Source: Phorcus lineatus (lineage: Eukaryota; Mollusca; Gastropoda; Trochida; Trochidae). From it: a stretch of DNA of 64,000 bases. Positions 36,501 through 48,500 of the stretch are shown here, piece after piece. The notes under the pieces were generated by a model that worked only from the letters and a program-made list of their open reading frames with translations, searched no databases and was not told the DNA's origin. Position 1 is the first letter of the stretch, and every line of letters starts with the position of its first letter. The stretch covers positions 17,013,731 through 17,077,730 of the forward strand of contig OV121085.1 of NCBI GenBank assembly GCA_921293015.1, in the 5' to 3' direction. Made by a program: the position numbers and the translations under genes.

Positions 36501-39500
36501 TGTCTGAAATGTTTTATAACTGGTGTGGATCTTACTTGGATAAAAAGAATTATTGTGGAAATAGTTTTTACATGTAAGGCATTTGGTTGAATATAAAAAT
36601 GTCAAATTTTTGTCATTTTTAGATAAATAAGCAAATTGACTGAGTTGTTATGAAGTTTAATCTGTACCTGTCATGATATTTCTGCACGTTTTAAAACAAA
36701 CATGTTAAAGTCATACTGTGTCACTTGACTCACTTACGTTACTTGTGAATGGTTCTAACAACTTTTATGCTTATACGAGTCTTTTTCAAAATATGCAAAC
36801 ATTCTTGTCCTGAGTGAATAAAATTCCATTTGGTACAAATACATATATTTTTTTCAGTTTATCTGATAATATGAGCCATAATCGTAGCATTATTAATTTT
36901 ATTTAAGATCAAATGTATTTGAATTTTGTGTAACAGTACTTTAAATAGCCAAAATGTAGCTTTTTTGGACGTCTCTCAGTCAGTGTGCTGTTAGACTTTA
37001 ATCCATATATTTATAACTATAACATATTTTTTAATTTTGTAAATTTTGTAAGTTGCATTTAACATTATACTTACTGATGAAACAGAATTTAACAGGCCTA
37101 TCCTCAATATTCTGTAAAAAAAATGATATGTTTATGTTGTCTCTCAGTATTTGTTCTTTCCCGTAACAACAGCTTCAAATTTGAAATAATGTATGGTCCC
37201 TGCTGCTGGGAAACCCACATTTCCTGTCATGCTCTTTGGCACTTCCTCTTTCTCTTGAAACCACATGCTCAAGATGTTGCAGTGATTGAGACCTTCAGGA
37301 AAATTCCCCAAAGGTATGAATTTTGACAGTATTTTTCTTTAGCATCTTTACTGTAACGCTATTATGACACTAACAGATACATTATTCCAAAATCTTGTTT
37401 TCATGATCACATTAGAATGTTGGAACATTTGAAACTTAGATATTGCAAACTTTCTTAGGGAGCGTTTATTTTTCAATTATGCTGATTGAGTTCATGTAAT
37501 TCTTTCCCGTAACATTCTTTACTGTAACACTAAAAATTGTTACAGGAAAGAGTGATTTTGTTACAGTAAAGAAAAATTCATATATTAAATGAGATTTTGA
37601 TGAAACTATACTTTAAACTAAATTTATTTTTTGTGTGAATATTTTCTAAGACATAAATCTAGTGCAAAACATTTTTTAAAAAACTTATTTGTGTGAAGCC
37701 TGATTGTCATGCAACACTTTCTCCAAAAGGTGTTACAGTAAAGAACAATTATTGTTACGGGAAAGAAAACACATGCTCTTAATATTAGTGTATCGGTTAT
37801 TTCACCAATATTTTAACATTTTGTAATGACAATTATGGCATGAATATAATATCCAATTGCAAGTGTTTTTTAATGAAAACATTTATTGGATTACATTTGC
37901 ACAAACTCACAATATATGTTACCGTTACAGTAAAGAAATGCATTTTGTTACAGTAATGATTTATGATGTTATGGAAAAGAAAATTTACATATAAAGATGT
38001 ACATAATGACCAAGTTCTTTAATTTTTTAATGTGTTTGTCATGCAGACTTGTGGAGATTTTTAGACAGATAGTTCATTTAATTAAAAGTATAATATTATA
38101 TTAAAATAAATTAAGAGGTACCATTTATCCCTTGAACCGTTACAGTAAAGAATGATAAATGTTACAGGAAAGAAATACTTGTTCTGTTTTCTACATTTGT
38201 TTAATACCAAATCCAATGTCTGGCCTTTTACAGTTATTTTGAATAAAACAATCATATATCTTACAGAATATGCATCAAACTTAAAGCAATTGACAATGAA
38301 CATACTAGTAAAATCAAATTAAAGGTTTACGTTACAGTAAAGATTCATTAATGGTGAAAAACTCAACTCTAAAGCAAAACCATTATCATTTCTGTATTGG
38401 AATGACATGAAGATTTATTTTGTTTTACAGCATCACTATGGCTATGAGCAACGCAGAAAGGCAGAGAAAATTTAGAGAAAATCGGGACAAAAATCAACAG
38501 AGGCGACAGATATATTTGGCGTCAGAAAGACAGCGGTATAAGAAAGATAAAGAAAGTGGGAAGAAATCCACTACTAAAGATCTATCTGAAAGAGAACGAA
38601 GAATATTGAGACGGAAATGGAGAAAACAAAAAGCAGTTCAAAAGAAACGTGAGAAGGACGCTAAACGTAAACTTGAAAACCTGCTTACACCGCCAATGTC
38701 TCCCGAAACTCCACAAAATCCTAGGGAGGCATCATCACGACAGAAGAAGCAGCACATTAAGAAAATGAGGAGAGAGCAGGCGAAGTGTTATCGTGACAAG
38801 GCATCTCTACAACGTGATTTGGAAAATGCTAACAGAAAGGTCTTGATGTACAAGAAAAGATGTGACAGATTGCAGAACCTGAAAAAAGATTGCCTGGGTG
38901 ACACCCCACGTTCTAAAACAAGAAAATTGCTACGAAATGCTTCAAAAAAGATAGTGAGAAAAACTTTACTTTTTCATAATGCCCTACTTGATCAAATGAA
39001 GGTATGGTATAATAACAAGAAACGGAATCAGAAAAATGATCTTGCTACAATGCTCTCAGGACCAATACTTCGAAAATACAAGTTCAAGTCAACAGCATGG
39101 CATGCATGTGGCGTACAAGTAAGACGAAATCAGAGCAAGCACATTCACAACTGCCTATCTATCAGAGAGAAGGTGACAATCAGAAACTTCTATGAGCGAG
39201 ATGATGTCTCACGCCTAATGACTGGCATGAAAAAGACTGTCACCTACAAAAAACAGACAAAGCAGAGGAGAGTCTTAACAGACACTTTGAGGCACACGTA
39301 TTTGAAATACATCTCTGAGGGAAATACAAATGTCAGTTTCACCACATTTTATCGACTCCGTCCTTTCTGGGTGATATTTCCAAAACCCAGTGACAGAAGT
39401 ACATGCCTCTGCAAGTTATGCGAAAACACCCAGTTCATGTTGTCTGCCTTAAAGACTGCCAAAGCTATCAATAGTGATTCAACTGAGAACTTTGTTAAGC

Positions 39501-42500
39501 ATGTATCCCGTGATATCACATCACAGACATGTATGCATGGCAAATGTACTACATGCAAATCCATCCGAGTACCATATGACAAATCAAGAAAGGACACTGA
39601 AACCCAATGGTTCCAATGGATTACGAAAACTGAACGCAGGAAGATTAAACATAGACAAGAAGAAGTTGAGAAAGATGTCTCATACACAGTGAAGCAAATC
39701 TACAATGGCAGTGTCATTGATCTTTTAGAATGGCTGGATAAGAGCATAGACAGATATAAAAAACACTATTTCAACATAAGGCATCAATATGAATACTTCC
39801 GACAACGCAAAGAAAATCTGATGAACAATGAGTGTGTAATCCATGTCGACTTCTCTGAAAATTTTGTGTGCAAGTATTCTGAGGAAATCCAAAGCATGCA
39901 CTTTGGTGCTTCAAAGAAGCAACTATCTTTGCACACAGGTGTGTATTATGTTGGCCAAGAAAAGCACCATACATTCTGCACAGTAACAGAAGACCTTAAC
40001 CATGGACCTGGTGCAATATGGGCCCACCTCGAACCTCTGCTTGTGCAAATATCTAGTACTTATCCACAAGTCGATACCTTGGAGTTTTTCAGTGATGGCC
40101 CTACTGTCCAATACCGTCAAAAGGGGAATTTCTTTCTCTTGACTACAAAACCCAGAGAGTTTGGTTTTGAACATGTTTCTTGGTCATTTTTTGAGGCTGG
40201 CCATGGCAAAGGTGTCCCAGACGCTGTTGGTGGAGCTGTAAAAAGAACAGCTGATGGATCTGTCAAGTATGGGAAGGACATTGCATCTGGAGAGGATTTC
40301 ATTAAGGCTGTCAGTGGCAGTGCTGTAGATTGCATTCTGGTACCTGTTGAAGACATTGTCCAAGGAGTATGTTATGCATCTCAACAAAGGCTTCAAGCAG
40401 TCAAGGGAACAATGAACTTGCACCAAGTGTTTTCCATCTCAGAGGGTGTAGTGAAGTATAGAGATACAAGCTGTTCTTGTACGTACCCGAATGAGTGTTC
40501 TGAGCATACTCTAAAAAAGGCAAACTTATTGCTAAAGCGAAAAGAATCAACTCCTCAAAGAAAGGACATCAACGATACAGAATCAAATGTGAATGCAAAG
40601 CCATCACAGGAAAAAAAACTGAAAAGAAGAAGAAGAACTCAACCTCGGAGAAACCAGTTTGATATTATCCTAGAAGATATGGACAGGTGTACTACATATG
40701 AAATGCTTCAGAAAAAATGTGAAGAGATTGAAAAGTGTATCGAGCCCTTGACCAAAGTGTCCACGTTTGTAAGCTTTACAACTCAGCCTTTGGAACCAGA
40801 TGTTCAAGCTATGGATATGATACCATCAGATATTCCTGATAAAAGAACTCTGTATCCATGTCAGGTTGATGCAAATGGAAATTGTTTGCCATCATGTGGA
40901 AGTGTCCATGCCTTTGGTCGCACTACAGAAAGTTCAGAAATAAGGGTTAGAATTGTTTGTGAACTTGTTTTGAATGAGGAAAGATATCTGAATAGCAACT
41001 ATCTATCAAGAGGAACAGAAGATCACCAAGGAAAACCCAAGAACTGGCCATATCTTTACACACAGTACTCCGATGTTTATGTTCCTGGCATCCATCTCTC
41101 AGATGATATTGTGCAGTATTTCTACAGATTAGAAATGCTCAAAATCAGAAAGGACAAAAGTTTTATGGGTATGTGGCAGTTGCATGCTTTGGCTGAAGTC
41201 CTTAATATGCCAGTCTATTCGGTATACCCAAAACTGGGAGCCACTTGTGTTCGACAAGATTATCATCGTGTTGTGTATCCAAGTACTGACGAAAGATGCG
41301 CTGACACACCAGCTTACATCTTGTGGACGAGTACCAGGGATGACATGAAGAGAGAACATTGGGTCCCTAACCATTTTGTGCCCCTTCTCCCAATAGACAT
41401 TGAAGATGATGGCATGGAGGTCGAGTCAGTGCTTGTTAAAACTTCTGATGAAGAGATTGAAAAGAAGGGTGATGGGCAACCAAGGAGTGTGAATGTTGAA
41501 AGTTGTGCTGAGATTGAAAAGAAGGGTAATGGGCAACCAAGGAGTGTGGATGTTGAAAGTTGTGATAAAGAGATTGAAAAGAAAGGTGATAGGCAACCAA
41601 GGAGTGTGGATGTTGAAGGTTGTGATGAAGAGGTTGAAAAAAAGGGTGATGGGCAACCAAGGAGTGTGGATGTTGAAGGTTGTGATGAAAGGGTTGATAA
41701 GAATGGTGATGGGCAACCAAGGAGTGTGGATGTTGAAGGTTGTGATGAAGAGGTTGAAAAGAAGGGTGATGGGCAACCAAGGAGTGTGGATGTTGAAGGT
41801 TGTGATGAAGAGATTGAAAAGAAGGGTGATGGGCAACCAAGGAGTGTGCATGTTGAAGGTTGTGATGAAGAGATTGAAAAGAAGGGTGATGGGCAAACAA
41901 AGAGTGTGCATGTTGAAGGTTGTGATGAAGAGGTTGAAAAGAAGGATGATGGGCAACCAAGGAGTGTGCATGTTGAAGGTTGTGATGAAGAGATTGAAAA
42001 GAAGGGTGATGGGCAAACAAAGAGTGTGCATGTTGAAGGTTGTGATGATGAGGTTGAAAAGAAGGGTGATGGGCAACCAAGGAGTGTACATGTTGAAGGT
42101 TGTGATGAGGTTAAAGGAAAAGGTGATGGGCAAACAGGGGGTGTGGATGTTGAAGTTTGTGAGGTTAGTGATGCGAAAGTTAAAATAGAAGGATACACAT
42201 TGAAGGTTTCTAGCCCTAAACGATGCATAGGCAAATATGTGGTAATTGACTACAATGGAGTGCCATACCCTGGCCGTGTAAATGATGTTTCAGAAACTCA
42301 GTTGCTTGTTGAATGCATGCACCGTGTTTCTAAAATTGAGAAGAATGATTTTTTCTGGCCTAAGAAAATAAAAGACATTGAGTGGTATGATCATGACAAT
42401 GTCATTGCCATGATACCTGAACCACAGCCAATCTTGTTGTCATCTCATTCCCAAGTCCATCCAGTGGCATGGAATGAAATCCTAGGATTGGGCTACTCCA

Positions 42501-45500
42501 AGAATGGCTAAATGCTTCCATTTCAATTGTTTGAAAGTTTAACATCGTTACTGTTTTTTTTAGAGTTCAGTCACATTTTCTTATGAAACAGCTCAGAAAT
42601 AGATTTCCTGTGGTTGATTGATCAAGTTTGCCAACCAATTTAGTTTTTCTTTCACTCGTGTCATTGAAGACTTATTTGAGGTTGCTGTATTTGAGAATAT
42701 TCAAGAGTTAGAATGATTGTAGATTTGGCTAAATTCTTTACTGTTACAATAAATTCTTTACTGTAACGCATCATAGGTACAAGATATTTGTTACATTAAA
42801 TAGCATTGGCCAATTTCTCAATCATTGATATTTTAGATTCATTGTTGAACGCTGATGTTACCTGTTTGCAGAAATTGTGTTTGTTTTATCTACAATTTTT
42901 CTTTAATGTGAGTCAAGATCGACATTTTCTTTACTGTAACAATATTTTACTTTCCCGTAACACACATTTCTTTCCCATAACGACAATATTTCAATAATAT
43001 TTTAAGGTTTTGAAGAAGCCTATTGCTGTGAAAATTTGCTTAAAAGACATCTGTATTGTACCATTATTTTTAATGAAATGAAATCTTTTAAGAAGTGAGG
43101 TCTTTCTTTTGAACTTTAAATAGAAACATCAGTCTACATACTGTTTAAAAATATGTTTGCATACAACAGGGGTTTCAAATAAAAAACATTGAAATTTTCA
43201 AACATTTATGCTAATCTGGTGAACATCTAAGTTGCTCTTTGTGTCTGTAGTACAATATTGCAAAAAATGTCATTTGTTTAATTATAAAATGCCTTAGTTG
43301 TGTCGTTACGGGAAAGAAAACAATTGTTGATCCTACAAGAAAACATGATTTTCCCAAAAATATGAATGACAATTAAGGGTCAATTCTGTTATGTTTAGAA
43401 CGAATGTTACTTTACAATGCTATAAAAAGAATAAATTTCTATATTTTCACACATTGCATTTTGTCATTTCATTGAAACCAAATGTTGGCAAATTTTGAAA
43501 AAGACTCATACATGTAGTGTAGTGCAGTGTATGAACTTTATTTCAAAGTATAAATGACTTGATACTGTCTTACAATTATTAGACATTGTTCACAGCACAG
43601 TCTCAAGTAAACATCAATGCAAGTTATAAATTTTCAGCTATGGTCAAACACAAAGTTTGATTTTATGCTTGCACTTTTATGGTCTTAAAATGTAAATCAA
43701 ACCCGTTGCCACAGATGCCAAGAACAGTTACCAAGTAAAAATGATCTCAAAGAAATGTTCAGTTATGATAATTTGTGTTAATTTTTTTAATGTTTTTAAC
43801 CAGTTTCTTTAATTGCCACATGTTTTACAGTTTTAGAGATTTAAGTGAAAGTTAACCTATCAATTTTTGGACTTTCAAGAACGAATGTCCAAACCGTTAC
43901 CAAGTCAAAACCGAAACCGTCCATGTCCTGTACCCTTACCCAATTAAATTTGCATGTTAATTAAAAAGTATTAAAAGAAATTAAATCATAATTATTCATA
44001 AGATTGGTTGTTATATATAATAATATTTAGGAATATAGTCACTTCCTTAAAGAACAAAATACATTATTGCTTCCTATTTGATAAGATTAAAGCCAATTTG
44101 ATTCAATCAAGCATTTTGGAAATGTTCTCTGAAAACAAATTGTAAAAATGGCTTCATTGGAAAACATATTGCAAATAATATTATTGTCAATTCAAATAAT
44201 CAATTATGTATGTGGTGAAACATTAACTTAATATTACCATTTGGTTACAGTATTGACAACTTTATCAAAGTTAATTAATTAAGTGTTAATTATTTACAAA
44301 GTTGGTTTTGTTAAGATTGCATATTTTGTTGTTATGAAGTTAAAAGAGTTTGTATTTGTTTGGAATAAACAAAGATTGCAAAATTCAACTTTGATTTTTT
44401 GTTTTTTCGCATATCCAGATTTGGACTCTTCAGCAGTTTGACTCATATCTCTCTTTCGGAGAGATCATACAGAGCGTGTTTTTTTAGTGGTGTGCGTGTT
44501 GTTCTTCCCCGATTATCTCCCCTAAGTTACCTCCCCTGAAATTCAAACTCAGCTGACATTAGACGTTAAACGAGATCAAGCAGATGATTGCGTCCCTAAC
44601 TTCCAACATGGCATCCATGCAACGAGAATCAGCTAAGCGCTTCTCTGCACTCAAGACCAACCAGGGAGACCCTGCGGTAGCAGGCCGTGTGGGCGACCAG
44701 CCAGGACCTCTGTCCAACATCACGTCCAGCAGCCAGCCTCCCTGATCCTTGACTCAGTGGAGGGGGCGGTCGGCTTAGCTCCTCTGCCTTGCTAAGGAAG
44801 CACAGGTCAAGGGCCCGATGTTCTCCACGGCAGGCACGAGCCCAGATTGTTGATTGCCTCTGACCCGCTTCTGAATGCCATGGCAACTGAGGCGCACGGG
44901 CTTCAGTGGGTATTCAGAGAGCGCAGGAGGATCTCGTTAAGCGGTCTGTTAGCACGGATTTACCTGCAGCTGCTGGCGAGGTGGGTGGCCGCACTTCTGC
45001 ACGTGCGGTCCGTGATCAACAGCAGGAGTTCATCAGCATTGACAATCTGCCTTTCATTTCCGTGCTTCAAGACTCTAACGGAATCACGGCCTTCTGTCAC
45101 TCTGTCACAGACACAGACTCCATGGATTTTACAGGTCTACCCATGAAGGACAGTTGATAATTCCATCCGATGATCACTCCTCCTCTCTTAACCCAGAGGG
45201 GAATTTAGGGGATAAACTCCAGTACTTTTACAGTTTTTTGACAGTATCAAGTGTTATTCCAAAGAATTTCTGAATCTAACAGTATTTAAGATTGAAGGCC
45301 AAATGTTTCTGATGCGAAACGATGTTTGGATAATGAAACTGATAGCAAAGTGATAAATTGCTTAAACCACAACGAGAGAATTTTGAAAACTGAAACTTAA
45401 TTACCTGCAAGTAATTTATTATTTCAATTTTACAAGGAAAAGTAGGGGAGAGCGGGGTCAATTGTAACACGGGGCAATTGTAACAAGGGCCATTACTCGA

Positions 45501-48500
45501 AATGTATGTGCTCAGAGTCTAAATGAGTAGAGTTACTTCCCTTTTTGTTCTTCTTGTTAACATCCGGGCGTTTTCGAGCTACTCACACATCGAAAGTTAC
45601 AGTGGAGAAAAAACCGTTTTTGACTAAGGTAAGTAATTTTTTCAGAAAAATTGATAAAAGTTTTTTAATGCAGTCAATCTTGATATATATGAGATAAACT
45701 TTTCACATAATACCTTGAATCATTGCGCCATACTTTGAAATAGAAATGGTTGAGCTGTCAAACTTGGTTAACTCGTGGTATGGTGTGAAAGATGGCCGAT
45801 ACCCAAAGGGGCAATTGTAACACAGTGTTACAATTGCCCCACATAATTTTTATTGATGTTACAATTGCCCCTTATTGTTTCGACATATTAAAACTGACAT
45901 AAGTATAATGTCTTTTGTTACAGGATGCTTGTGGATGGCTTAGATTGGGCCGTAAGTGGAGGACCTGTTTTTAAGCAGTTGTACAAACGAGAAATAGGGT
46001 TACAGAGAAAAGATTCAAGACAGATTGAAACCAATTACCTTACTCTATCGTTGTCAAAACTATTCCTCTCAGAAACTGATGATGACCTGCAGTGTGAAAT
46101 AATCTTCCTTCTTATCAATCTTGTGACAGATAAGACACATTTTGGGGTTGTAAGTGCTCAAACGTTGAAGGACATCTGTTCAACATATGACTACACATAT
46201 GAACCTTTATCTGTGCTTCGTTGTGCTCGACTTTATTTGCAACGATTGGCCCCTCTTGCTAACAGCAATGACATTTATGTTTGTCAAGAATACCATTTGA
46301 TAGAGGCTTTAGTTGATGAACTTAGATCCTGAACAGCATGGTGCGAGACAGGAAAAGGACCACAGATAGAGGGAAAGGCCTACATAATCTGGCATTAGCA
46401 AAACAGGCTGTTGATCAGGGTCGATCTGTTAGGAGTGCAGCCCAAGACTTTGATCTGTGTCATGTTACCTTGGCACGATATTGCAAAAAAGCTGATGTGG
46501 ATAGCAGTGACAAGTCACATAGATTTGGATATAATCCTCATAATAGAGTATTTTCAAGTGAAAATGAAAGAATACTTGTGAAATATTTGAAAAGTGCTGC
46601 TGAAATCTTTTATGGTTTAACTCCAAAAGATGTGCGGCAACTAGCCTACGAGTGTGCAGTGAAACATAAGTTATGGTATCCTGATGCATGGAATGAAAGC
46701 AAGATGGCTGGCAGAGACTGGTTTACTGGATTTATGAAGCGTAACAGCACACTGACGTTGAGGAAGCCCCAAGCAACAAGTCTGGCTCGGGCTACTTCAT
46801 TCAACAAAACTACTGTCAGTGAATTCTTTGACAATCTTTCTAACGTGCTGGGTCGATTTCAATTCCCGCCACATGACATCTACAACATGGATGAAACAGG
46901 CATCACCACGGTACAACGCCCAAGCCATATCGTTGCGGAGAAGGGGACAAAGCAGGTTGGGGCTCTTACCTCTCAGGAAAGGGGGACTCTGGTGACGTGT
47001 GCAGTTGCCATTAATGCAACGGGAAACAGCATACCTCCAATGCTGATTTTCCCAAGGAAGAACTTTAAAGATCATTTCATAAGAGATGGACCTCCTGGCT
47101 GTACGGGAACTGCAAATGGATCCGGCTGGATGCAAGAAGATGACTTTCTTGTATTCTTGATGCATTTCCACAAACACACGAAACCAAGCCTCGAAAAGCC
47201 GGTTCTTCTCATATTGGATAACCACGAATCCCACAGATCGATAAAGTCACTGGATTTCTGTAAGGACAAGGGCATTGTACTTTTGTCACTACCGCCGCAC
47301 ACATCCCATAAGCTACAACCTCTGGACAGAACAGTCTTCGGACCCTTGAAAAGAGCAACAGGCAGATGTTGTGATTCATGGATGATGAATCATCCTGGTC
47401 AAACGATGACCATTTACAACATTCCAGAAATTCTCCGAGAAGCTCTCCCCTTAGCCATTACACAAAACAATGTGATCTCAGGGTTTCGATGTACTGGAAT
47501 TGTTCCTCTCAATCGGGATGTATTTCAAGAAATAGAGTATGCTCCATCTCAGGTTACTGACCGTGTTGACCCGTCAGCAGTTCCTGCGGTATCGACCCAG
47601 CAAGAAACTGGTCCTGGAACTTCGACCCTACAAGAAACTGGTCCTGGAACTTCTGGAACTTCGATCCGACAAGAAACTGGCCCTGGAACTTCGACCCGAC
47701 AAGAAACTGGTCCTGATACTGATGGCTCTCAGTTCTCTCCAGTAGCAGTCAAACCGTTCCCTAAAGCAGGACCTCGAAAACAACAAAAAGGCGGCCGAAA
47801 AAGAAAAAAATCTGAAATACTTACCGATACACCTGTCAAAGCTAAATTGACGGAAGAAAAGCTGCAGGCTAAAGAGAAAAAGAAACCGAAACCGAAACGT
47901 TTGACGTTCAAAAAGAAGAAAACAGTCCAGTATGAAGACGATTCAGATTCGGAAATGAACATTTGCTTAGTGTGTTGTGACAGTTTCACAAATAGTCTCC
48001 CAGGCGAAGAATGGTTGCAGTGTTCATCGTGTAAGTTTTGGGCTCATGAAGACTGCACGCCAAAACAAGGTTTTTACATTTGCCAAAACTGTCAATCGGA
48101 TGATGAGGATTGTTGAAGATGCCTCTAGTTCAGTGTTATGTGTTGACAGCGTTATGCAAACTTTTGGAGTTTACTTAATATATTTTCTGACAACGCCACA
48201 TGAAGAATTTCTTAGTCGTTGAAGCTCTCTTGAGAGTTCTTTATAAGCTTTAAATGTTGGTATAAAAAATTCATTTGCATTATTTCCTCTTTCTGTTGAT
48301 ACAGTTTTTTGGGAAAAAACTGCTTTACTGCATTTGTACTCATCAGAGCCGAATGGAGTTCTTGGTTGTTTACCATGCTGTTGGACTATTTATCGTGAAG
48401 TTGGACATTTTGTTTCTAATTAAACCCCAATTATGAAACTTTATGCAAAAAATAATTTCAAGGGTGAACAGTGTTGGTATCGTTCCTTTTAATGTATTTG

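Larger units (their letters stand above)
37154..43318 (+). mobile_element. Large DDE/OTU-type DNA transposon, copy 3, most complete
   Basis: The limits are the outermost of twenty copies of a 14-bp motif, GTTACAGTAAAGAA, with the variant GTTACGGGAAAGAA. The order is four inverted, ten forward, gene, five inverted, one forward. The outermost pair, ttgttctttcccgtaacaac at the left and its inverse at the right, reads as an imperfect TIR of about 21 bp. I could not define a target duplication, so the true ends may lie somewhat outside. It carries one intact long gene. Confidence 0.65.

Noticed and set aside
41453..42150. Regularly spaced repeats resembling a CRISPR array
   Set aside because: Units are contiguous with no unique spacers and encode a protein linker in a eukaryotic transposon.
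41314..42234. Long open frames on the minus strand and in other plus frames over the repeat region (up to about 300 codons)
   Set aside because: They exist because a 60-bp repeat without stops is open in several frames; the homologous, domain-bearing frame is the one starting at 38438.
43726..43910. gttaccaagtaaaaa-type segments as a further motif array
   Set aside because: Only two or three loose matches with no gene or ends between them; too weak to define an element.
45471..45871. Possible homology between the pogo repeat (gttacaattgcccc) and the 14-bp motif (gttacagtaaagaa)
   Set aside because: Only the first six bases agree; the elements encode unrelated transposases, so chance is the simpler view.
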